Origin: JACSRF01 sp963695505 | GTDB lineage: Bacteria; Chloroflexota; Anaerolineae; Promineifilales; Promineifilaceae | NCBI GenBank assembly: GCA_963695505.1 | Contig: CAVOGX010000012.1 | Span: 138,098 to 202,097 of the forward strand | DNA length: 64,000 bases | Direction of reading: 5' to 3' | Position numbers and translations under genes: made by a program | Part shown: positions 57,114-64,000 of the stretch, piece by piece | Position numbering within the stretch: position 1 is the stretch's first letter | Layout of the letters: the number at the start of each line of letters is the position of its first letter | The notes under the pieces: model-generated | The model's input: only the letters and a program-made list of their open reading frames with translations | Database searches by the model: none | Told to the model about the DNA's origin: nothing

Positions 57114-59302
57114 ATGACAAATCCAGACTTCACAAAACTTGATTACACCCCCAAAGTTGCACAACAAAGCTACGCCGACTGGCGAGCACGGGTAGAGGCG
57201 GAGACGGGCCGCCCCGCCGCGGAGTTTGTATGGCAGACGTTGGAGCAGATTCCGGTACGGCCGTTCCACACCCCCGCCGACCTCACCCACATGGAACACC
57301 TCGACTTCGCCGCCGGCATCCCACCCTACCTGCGTGGGCCATACCCGGCCATGTACGCGGTACGGCCGTGGACGGTGCGCCAATATGCCGGCTTCAGCAC
57401 CGCCGAAGAGAGCAACGCCTTCTACCGCCGCAACCTCGCCGCCGGGCAGCGCGGCCTCTCCATCGCCTTCGACCTGGCCACCCATCGCGGCTACGACTCC
57501 GACCATCCCCGCGTGGAGGGCGATGTAGGCAAGGCAGGCGTGGCCATCGACTCCATTCTGGACATGAAGCATCCTGTTCGACGGCATTCCCGCTGGACAA
57601 AATGTCCGTCTCCATGACCATGAACGGCGCGGTGCTGCCCATCATGGCTTTCTACATCGTCGCCGCTGAGGAACAGGGCGTGTCCCACGAACAGCTCACC
57701 GGCACCATCCAAAACGACATCCTCAAAGAGTACATGGTGCGCAACACCTACATCTACCCGCCCGCCCCCTCCATGCGCATCATCGGCGACATCTTCGCCT
57801 ACACCGCCCGCGAAATGCCCAAATTCAACAGCATCAGCATTTCCGGCTACCACATGCAGGAAGCGGGGGCCACGGCCGACATCGAAATGGCCTACACGCT
57901 GGCCGACGGGCTGGAATATTTGCGCGCCGGTCGCGCCGCCGGGCATGGACATCGACGACTTTGCGCCGCGTCTCTCCTTCTTTTGGGCCATTGGCATGAA
58001 CTACTTCATGGAAGTGGCCAAAATGCGCGCCGCGCGCCTGTTGTGGGCCAAAATCGTCAAGCAGTTCGACCCGCAGAACGACAAAAGCATGGCCCTGCGC
58101 ACCCACTGCCAGACCTCCGGCTGGAGCCTGACCGAGCAGGACCCGTTCAACAACGTGGCCCGCACCTGCCTGGAAGCAATGGCCGCGGCGTTGGGGCATA
58201 CGCAGTCGCTGCACACCAACGCCCTGGACGAGGCCATCGCCCTGCCCACCGACTTCTCGGCGCGGATTGCCCGCAACACGCAGCTTTATTTGCAGCACGA
58301 GACGGGCATTACCCGCGTGGTCGACCCCTGGGGCGGCTCCTATTACGTGGAAACATTGACGCATGAGCTGGCGCAGCGCGCCTGGGCGCACATCGAAGAG
58401 GTGGAAGGGCTGGGCGGCATGGCCAAGGCGCTGGAGACGGGGCTGCCCAAGATGCGCATCGAGGAAGCGGCCGCCCGCCGCCAGGCGCACATCGATTCCG
58501 GCCAGGAAACGATGGTGGGGCTGAACAAGTACCGGCTGGATGAGGAAGCGCCGCTGGATATTTTGGAAGTGGACAATACGGCCGTACGCGCAGCCCAGAT
58601 CACTCGTTTGCAGGAATTACGCGCCAACCGGGACGAACACGCCGTTCACGCAGCTCTGGAAGCGCTGACCGAGGCGGCGGCAGTCGGGCGAGGGCAATCT
58701 GTTGGAATTGGCGGTCAACGCCGCCCGCGCCCGCGCCAGTTTGGGCGAAATTAGCGGCGCGTTAGAGCAGGTGTGGGGGCGGCACAAGGCCGTCATCCGC
58801 TCCATTGCCGGCGTATACCGCGGCGGAGTATGGCGAAATGGACGCAATTGCGAGGTGCGGCGCATGGCCGACGAGTTTGAGCAGCTAGAAGGGCGCCGTC
58901 CGCGCATCATGGTGGCCAAAGATTGGCCAGGACGGTCACGATCGCGGCGCAAAGGTGGTGGCCACCGCCTTTGCCGACCTGGGCTTCGACGTGGACATTG
59001 GCCCGCTGTTCCAGACGCCGGCGGAGGTGGCGCGGCAGGCCATGGAAAATGACGTGCATGTGGTGGGCATTAGCTCGCTGGCGGCGGGGCACAAGACGCT
59101 GCTGCCGCAGTTGGTGGCGGAATTGGCGGCGCTAGGCCGTGAAGATATCATGGTCGTCATCGGCGGCGTGATTCCGGCACAGGATTACGAGTACCTGTAC
59201 GCCCACGGCGCGGCGGCCATTTTTGGCCCCGGCACGGTCATTCCCATTGCCGCAAAGAAGGTGCTGGTGGAGTTGTACGGCCGTTTGGGACACACAAAAT
59301 AG
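57114..59302 (+). CDS. mutB: Methylmalonyl-CoA mutase large (catalytic) subunit, about six frameshifts
   Basis: Catalytic subunit interconverting L-methylmalonyl-CoA and succinyl-CoA. Barrel segments: RGPYPAMYAVRPWTVRQYAGF, YRRNLAAGQRGLSIAFDLATHRGYDSD, PLDKMSVSMTMNGAVLP, FNSISISGYHMQEAGA, RTHCQTSGWSLTEQDP. The B12 domain has the cobalamin-ligand motif in IGQDGHDRGAKV and GGVIPAQDYEYLY. Frame breaks near 57570, 57935, 58685, 58820/58850 (a compensating pair) and 58925. Conserved residues are preserved on either side of each break, which favours assembly indels over decay. Confidence 0.9.
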
Positions 59303-60232
59303 GTGATGAAGTAAATGCTTCAGAAAGTAAAAACAACAGACTTTGGTGAACCTTGTCACAAAATCAAGGTTTCTGAGAACGCCACTGCCGTGGCCACACA
59401 AATTGGGGAAAAGCGCATTGCTCTGTGGGATATTGCTGCATCTAAACAGCAATGTACGATATCAACACCACACCATATCCGAGATTTTGCCCTTTCATCA
59501 AACCTACCGGAAATAGTGATTGTAACAGGGGCGGATCAGCCGGATCGCCACATGGCAGCCACAACAACCGTCCAAATATTCGATCTTGAAACGGGCCGAC
59601 TTAGTTTTGAACACTCTTCGCTTGATATTCGATCGGTTTCATTTCTAGACAAAGACCAACATATTGCATTGGGAAGACTCAATCGATTACCCTCTCAAAA
59701 TCACTTCATTGACATTTACGATGCGCAATTCTTAACTATCGTCAATAGCCTGGAGATCCCTAAACCGAACTTGCCATTTGCGCTTAACTATTTACCACAG
59801 TTTTCGTTTCTCTGCTGCCTGGGAATCGGTCTTGACATTTGGGACTTGAGGACAAACCAGAGAATTCAACAGTTGAACTGTGAAACGATAACAACAGAAT
59901 GGGATATTTGGGAAACTTGCTGTTTTGCTATATCAGCTGCACATCAAATAGTGGCTTTGGGCTTTGATCGGTTTAGAAATAGGCAGCGAGGGCCCAATAT
60001 TGCTGTGATTGATATGAGCACCTGGCGGGTTATTGGTTGGTTTGGGGAAGGGGAAGATGAGTGGCCCACCAGCGTAGATATTTCACCTGACGGCCGTTTC
60101 CTGGCAGCAACGACAGCTAACAAACCTGTTGCCCAAGTTTGGAACATACAAACAGGAGAGTTGTTTGGCACTTGTACGGCTGAAAGAATGAAAACGGCCG
60201 TATTTCTTGCCAATAACCAGTTACTTATAGGC

Positions 60233-60240
60233 GCTGGTTC
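60233..60240. repeat. Target-site duplication of the IS256 element, left
   Basis: GCTGGTTC, repeated at 61741-61748. Confidence 0.9.
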
Positions 60241-61740
60241 GGTAGTGTCAAGAAATGTGTGTAACTGCGCACCTCACTCAACCAATTTTTTCAACCAGCA
60301 GCATTCCTGATTAAGCCGAGAGCCGCAGGTCGGGTCAAGGGCAGAAGCGCAGCGTCCCTTGACGCGGCCAAGGTCTCGGCTAGGCTGGCCAGGATGCTGG
60401 TTGGAAAAGTCATACCGGTATCCGTTCCGCAAAGCGAATCGCCAGCTGATTCAAAATCTTGGGCCAATCCAGTAACGGCCGATTCCATTTCTTGGCAATG
60501 TTGCGATGGGCCAGGTACAGGAGCTTCCTGGCCGCTTCAGCCGAGGGGAAAGAAGCTTTGTTCTTGAGCACCTTGCGCAGCTGGCGATTGTACCCCTCGA
60601 TGGTGTTGGTCGTGTAAATCAGCCGTCGAATTTCAGCCGGGTAGTCAAAAAAGGTGGCCAGGTCCTCCCAGTTGTTCTCCCAGGAGCGCACCGCCATGGC
60701 ATATTTCTGATGCCAGGTTTCGCCTAATTGCAGCAGCTGCGTTTCCGCTTCTTCCCGTGTGGGGGCTTTGTACACCTTCTTCAAATCGGCCACGAACGCC
60801 TTTTTGTCTTTCCAGGAGACATATTTGAGGCTGTTGCGGATTTGGTGAATGATACAGCGTTGAATGGCTGTGTGCGGGAAACACAGCCTGGATGGCATCC
60901 TTGAAACCTTGCAGCCCATCGATGGCGGCAATGAAAATGTCCTGCACGCCGCGCGTTTGCAGGTCGGTGACCACGCTCAGCCAGAAATTGGCACCTTCGC
61001 CACCGTCGCCAATCCAGTGACCCAGCACATCGCGATGACCGTCTAATCCCACACCTAACACGATGTAAACGGCCGTATTGCTCACCTTGCCTTCCCGCCG
61101 CAGCTTGAGATGCAGGGCATCCAGATAGATGATGGGATAAATGGCCTCCAGCGGTCGGTTTTGCCACGCTTCGACTAGCGGCCACACCTTCTCGGTAATC
61201 TGGCTGATGGTCGTGGCCGACACGTCCACACCGTACATCTCGGCCAGGGTGTCCTGGACGTCCCGCGTGGACATTCCCTTGGCGTACATGCCGATGATTT
61301 TTTCTTCCAACTCATTGGTATTGGCGGCATATTTGGCCACAATTTGTGGCTCAAATTCACCGTTGCGGTCGCGTGGCACCTGGATCGTCGTCTCGCCGCC
61401 AGAGGTGCGCACCTTCTTGGGGTAATGGCCGTTGCGATTATTGCCGCTGTTGCGGCCCTTGGCTTCATAGGGCTCGTATCCCAGATGCTCACTCAATTCT
61501 GCTTCCAACATCTGCTCCAGGGTATCGGCAAACAGTCGGGCAAAGATGCCTTCTTTGCCGAAGAAATCGTCCATGGATTTGGCCTGGGCCAGCTCTTCTT
61601 GCACTCGCTCAGTTGAAGGCATTGCGGGTTGTTTTGGCTTTCTTGTTAGGAGATTTAGATTGCATGATTTTGTACCTCGATTCCTTTTTCATCTGAATTT
61701 TACTGAGGTACGCCAGTTACACAATTTAGTTTACACTCTC
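60241..61740 (-). mobile_element. IS256-family element with 8-bp target duplication
   Basis: 1500 bp. The terminal inverted repeats share GTGTNAA and TGTGTAACTG (left end GGTAGTGTCAAG; right end, other strand, GAGAGTGTAAAC). The flanking direct repeat GCTGGTTC is identical at 60233-60240 and 61741-61748. One transposase gene is on the minus strand. The element carries one ACGGCCGT copy. Confidence 0.92.
60410..61622 (-). CDS. IS256-family (mutator-type) transposase, one frameshift
   Basis: About 404 residues joined over a break near 60885. Family features: ELSEHLGYEPYEAKGRNSGN, RNGHYPKKVRTSGGETTIQVPRD with RNGEFEPQIV, IYLDALHLKLRREGKV, FIAAIDGLQGFKDAI, the mutase-like signature RCIIHQIRNSLKYVSWKDKK, and IYTTNTIEGYNRQLRKVLKN. 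DDE residues are plausible at DALH, AIDG and TNTIEG. Because the insertion looks recent, the break is more likely an assembly error than old decay. Confidence 0.9.
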
Positions 61741-61748
61741 GCTGGTTC
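61741..61748. repeat. Target-site duplication of the IS256 element, right
   Basis: GCTGGTTC, repeated at 60233-60240. Confidence 0.9.
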
Positions 61749-61845
61749 ACCTAATACATTAACCTTTTGGTCTCTGGATAACTGTAACGGTTAGTTTTAG
61801 ATATTTCCACGATTCCAATTGCCCCCAGAGAAACGGCCGTTCCTC

Positions 61846-61859
61846 ACCCATGCTATAAT
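61846..61859 (+). promoter_or_regulatory. Extended -10 promoter of the DUF4160/DUF2442 pair
   Basis: ACCCATGCTATAAT, identical to the promoter core of the DUF4258/DUF2283 pair (55802-55815, other strand). It lies 26 bases before the DUF4160 start. Confidence 0.6.
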
Positions 61860-61885
61860 AGACAACAATAAACCAGGCAGAAACC

Positions 61886-62146
61886 ATGCCACATATCAGC
61901 CGATTCTTTGGCATACTTATCTACATGTACTTCAACGACCACGCCCCGGCACACTTCCACGCCGAATATGATGAGTATGAGGCTGTGTATACTATCGAAA
62001 CCTTGGAGGTTTTGCGTGGTGAATTGCCCCGTCGCGCCCACAGTATGGTTGTTGAATGGGCGACTCTCTATCGCAATGAACTGCGCAATAATTGGAACCG
62101 CGCCCGGGAGATGCGAGAGCTAGAGAAGATTGATCCATTGGAATAA
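61886..62146 (+). CDS. DUF4160 protein
   Basis: 86 residues with the DUF4160 hallmark ILIYMYFNDHAPAHFHAEYDEYEA. The second half is helical (MVVEWATLYRNELRNNWNRAREM). DUF4160 is nearly always followed by DUF2442, as here, and the pair is regarded as toxin-antitoxin-like. The stop overlaps a possible ATG of the next gene. Confidence 0.88.
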   Translation: MPHISRFFGILIYMYFNDHAPAHFHAEYDEYEAVYTIETLEVLRGELPRRAHSMVVEWATLYRNELRNNWNRAREMRELEKIDPLE

Positions 62147-62166
62147 TGGTAAGAAAGGATAAGCCT

Positions 62167-62439
62167 ATGTTAGGTCCACGTGTCAAAATTGTGAAGGCTA
62201 TGCCACTTAAAAATTTCAATGTGTTGCTGGAATTTGCAGACGGCACGACAAAAAAAGTGGATCTAGAGCCATTTCTGCATGGCCCCATTTTTGCACCTGT
62301 CCGTGATAATCTCGATTTCTTCCGCAACCTGTCCATTGTCGGTGGTACCATCGCCTGGCCAAATGGGGCAGATATTGATCCAGACGTTCTGTATTATGGT
62401 TTGACACCTGCCTGGATGGAAAAAACGGAACCCGCGTAA
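62167..62439 (+). CDS. DUF2442 protein
   Basis: 90 residues: IVKAMPLKNFNVLLEFADGTTKKVDL, then DNLDFFRNLSIVGGTIAWPNGADIDPDVLY, which matches DUF2442. AAAGGATAAG precedes the ATG at 62167. An ATG at 62146 overlapping the DUF4160 stop (TAATG) is an alternative start. It is the partner of DUF4160. Confidence 0.87.
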   Translation: MLGPRVKIVKAMPLKNFNVLLEFADGTTKKVDLEPFLHGPIFAPVRDNLDFFRNLSIVGGTIAWPNGADIDPDVLYYGLTPAWMEKTEPA

Positions 62440-62496
62440 ATCTCTTCTTCACCCACCTTGCCGCAAGGGCAACGGCCGTTGAGGTAAAATATCCTT

Positions 62497-62697
62497 ATGA
62501 CACCAACCATTACACACACACGCCAGGAAGAAACACCAGAAGCAAAAGCACGCTGGTTTCAATCGTTGCCCTTGTCTGAGCGCATGGAACTGTTGTGCAT
62601 GTTCACCGATATGATCCTGAGCGCCAACCCGCGCATTGTGGAGCAAAAAGATGCTCAACCGGTTGCAGGGCGTATTCGCGTCCTTTCAAAAACGTGA
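62497..62697 (+). CDS. Small antitoxin-like protein, 66 residues
   Basis: Helical protein MTPTITHTRQEETPEAKARW followed by FQSLPLSERMELLCMFTDMIL. I recognise it only as the kind of small protein encoded immediately before nucleotidyltransferase-type (MNT-like) partners. Its 3' end overlaps such a remnant at 62651. It is preceded by a 30-bp repeat also found before meaB. Confidence 0.6.
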   Translation: MTPTITHTRQEETPEAKARWFQSLPLSERMELLCMFTDMILSANPRIVEQKDAQPVAGRIRVLSKT

Positions 62698-62791
62698 GGT
62701 CAAGTACCTGGTTATAGGCGGCATTGCTGCCGGACGGGAAGTAGACCTTGAAGATGTGCGACTGTTGCGCTTGCGGCAAGAGGACGAATAG
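62651..62791 (+). pseudogene. Nucleotidyltransferase remnant (internal deletion)
   Basis: 46 residues: MLNRLQGVFASFQKREVKYL, then VIGGIAA, the start of an MNT-like nucleotidyltransferase, joined directly to REVDLEDVRLLRLRQEDE, which resembles the C-terminal end of such proteins. The catalytic middle (GS...DxD) is missing, so an in-frame deletion of about 100 codons is likely. It overlaps the preceding small gene. Confidence 0.5.
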
Positions 62792-62828
62792 TAACGGCCG
62801 TCTCCCCCCTCACATCTTCCCATTTACC

Positions 62829-62853
62829 CACCACGCCGCAAGGGCAACGGCCG
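62829..62853 (+). repeat. Intergenic repeat before meaB (second copy at 62455-62479)
   Basis: CCGCAAGGGCAACGGCCGTT preceded by CCCACC-type sequence is nearly identical at both places. Each copy contains the ACGGCCGT palindrome and stands 20-45 bases before a start codon. Confidence 0.6.
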
Positions 62854-62896
62854 TTTCCCACCTCACCACACCCCAAAATTCTGCTAAAATCACCCT

Positions 62897-64000
62897 ATGA
62901 GTGACAGCACGAAAAAACCGGAATGGACCCCGGCAGACGCCGGAGATGCCTTTGCCTCGCGGGTGATGAAGGGCGTGGTGGGCGGGCATGACGGCCTGGA
63001 TGCGGCGGAAGCGGGAAGGGAAACGGCCGTTTCTCCGCGCCGCCAGCTATCCACCGACGAATATGTGCAGGGCGTGCACGCCGGGGACCGCGCCGTGCTG
63101 GCCCGCGCCATCACCCTCATCGAAAGCAACGCCCCCCACCACCTGGCCCAGGCCCAAGAAGTGCTGCGCCAACTGCTGCCCCACACCGGCCACAGCCTGC
63201 GCGTGGGCATCACCGGCGTGCCCGGCGCGGGTAAAAGTACCCTCATCGAGACCCTGGGCATCATGCTGGTGGCGCAGGGGCATCAGGTGGCCGTGCTGGC
63301 CGTAGACCCCACCAGCAGCGTCAGCGGTGGCTCCATTTTGGGCGACAAAACGCGCATGGAGAAGCTGGCCCGCCAGCCGGCGGCGTTTATCCGGCCGTCG
63401 CCTACGGGGGGCATGCTGGGCGGCGTGGCCCGCAAAACGCGGGAAACCATGCTGCTGTGCGAGGCCGCCGGTTTCGACGTGATATTGGTGGAGACGGTGG
63501 GCACCGGCCAGAGCGAAATTGCCGTGCGCGCCATGGTGGACTTTTTCCTGCTGCTGCTGGTTCCCGGCGCGGGCGACGAGCTGCAAGGCATCAAAAAAGG
63601 GGTGGTAGAGCTGGCCGACGCTATTCTCATTAACAAGGCAGATGGCGAAAACATGGTGCGCGCTGCCGCGGCGCGGGCCGAGTACGACCGCGCGCTGCAT
63701 TACCTGACCCCAGCGACGGAAGGATGGCAGGCGCGGGCTTACACGGGATCGGCCGTTTCTGGCACAGGCATTGCCGAATTGTGGAAGGTGATTACCAAGT
63801 TCCAGGCGCAAACTACGGCGTCAGGGGTGTTGGCGGCGCGGCGGCGGGCGCAAACCCGCGACTGGCTGCACACCCTCGTGGCCGAGCAATTACGCGCCTT
63901 CTTTTACCGGCATCCGGCGGTGATGGCTGCCTTGCCGGAGATTGAGCGCGCGGTAATGGCCGGGGAGATGCCTGCCACGGCCGCGGCGCAGAAGTTATTG
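62897..64000 (+). CDS. meaB: Methylmalonyl-CoA mutase-associated GTPase MeaB/ArgK, partial
   Basis: 368 codons, open to the window end. G3E P-loop GTPase: GITGVPGAGKSTLIETLG (G1), VLAVDPTSSVSGGSILGDKTR, ILVETVGTGQSE (G3) and LINKADGEN (G4). MeaB protects and reloads the B12 cofactor of methylmalonyl-CoA mutase. An N-terminal extension of about 70 residues includes a repeat-derived ETAVS. No frame break is seen here, unlike mutA and mutB. No clear ribosome site precedes the ATG. Confidence 0.94.
   Translation, partial: MSDSTKKPEWTPADAGDAFASRVMKGVVGGHDGLDAAEAGRETAVSPRRQLSTDEYVQGVHAGDRAVLARAITLIESNAPHHLAQAQEVLRQLLPHTGHSLRVGITGVPGAGKSTLIETLGIMLVAQGHQVAVLAVDPTSSVSGGSILGDKTRMEKLARQPAAFIRPSPTGGMLGGVARKTRETMLLCEAAGFDVILVETVGTGQSEIAVRAMVDFFLLLLVPGAGDELQGIKKGVVELADAILINKADGENMVRAAAARAEYDRALHYLTPATEGWQARAYTGSAVSGTGIAELWKVITKFQAQTTASGVLAARRRAQTRDWLHTLVAEQLRAFFYRHPAVMAALPEIERAVMAGEMPATAAAQKLL

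Larger units (their letters stand above)
59315..61794 (+). pseudogene. WD40-like propeller gene split by an IS256 element
   Basis: The 5' part (59315-60240) encodes a beta-propeller with WD-like repeats (IALWDIAASKQQCT, VQIFDLETGRLSFE, LDIWDLRTNQRIQQ, SVDISPDGRFLAATT, VWNIQTGELFGT). The 3' part (61749-61794) supplies the last blade. Removing the IS and one copy of its 8-bp target duplication restores the end GAGSPNTLTFWSLDNCNG and stop in frame, so the gene was intact before a recent insertion. As it stands, translation runs into the IS and stops at 60310. It begins 12 bases after mutB; a functional link is unknown. Confidence 0.88.

Overview
The window looks like a chromosome fragment of an uncultured, GC-rich, rod-shaped bacterium, most likely a member of Chloroflexota (Anaerolineae-like). 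The reasons are gene content only: an archaeal/eukaryotic-type prolyl-tRNA synthetase, minCDE next to rodA, many GT-C membrane glycosyltransferases, Pro/Thr-rich lipoproteins and surface proteins, GAF histidine kinases, a B12-dependent methylmalonyl-CoA mutase system, and no outer-membrane or LPS genes. The assignment is an inference, with no rRNA or marker tree to support it. One genome signature dominates: the palindrome ACGGCCGT occurs about 90 times by hand count, in genes and between them, where one or two would be expected by chance.

Layout. 1-770: adenine deaminase (partial). 0.9-4.8 kb: two related REC-GAF-histidine kinases, one of which has lost both phospho-acceptor residues. 4.9-8.2 kb: two non-orthologous prolyl-tRNA synthetases in tandem. 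8.4-12.0 kb: a conserved small protein, a GNAT, a DinB protein, and a Pit phosphate permease with its DUF47 partner. 12.2-15.2 kb: a DUF2723-type membrane glycosyltransferase. 15.2-23 kb: AmrB and AmrS of the AmmeMemoRadiSam system, separated by an ISKra4 element, a secreted subtilase and a lipoprotein. 23-27.8 kb: minC-minD-minE-rodA-gltX. 27.9-42.8 kb: a large envelope/glycan region holding a possible sortase substrate, Bcp peroxiredoxin, four large glycosyltransferases, two SdrD-like surface proteins, and a membrane-spanning LuxR-Kelch regulator. 42.6-47.1 kb: an AT-richer accessory segment between long direct repeats, holding an unknown gene, an OLD-family nuclease and an isochorismatase-like hydrolase, and ending at tRNA-Glu(CUC). 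47.2-52 kb: a membrane protein, an ABC1 kinase, lspA and a DUF7282-repeat lipoprotein. 52.2-64 kb: mutA and mutB, separated by a small accessory island (GNAT, DUF2283/DUF4258, DUF433, Clp-N protein), then a WD40 gene cleanly split by an IS256 element, more toxin-antitoxin-like pairs, and meaB running off the end.

How the genes fit together. mutA, mutB and meaB form the methylmalonyl-CoA/succinyl-CoA interconversion module. minCDE and rodA set division site and rod shape. The 27.9-42.8 kb block probably builds and anchors surface glycans and glycoproteins, and the LuxR-Kelch protein may sense something outside the cell and regulate that block. The DUF7282 lipoprotein is translationally coupled to lspA, the peptidase that matures lipoproteins.

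Quality caveat. About three dozen single-base frame breaks interrupt otherwise well-conserved genes (mutA, mutB, rodA, ABC1 kinase, several glycosyltransferases, both transposases), while other long genes are intact. Most are probably assembly indel errors, so broken genes are annotated over their full reconstructed span. Some breaks coincide with degenerate 7-bp tandem repeats and could be real.
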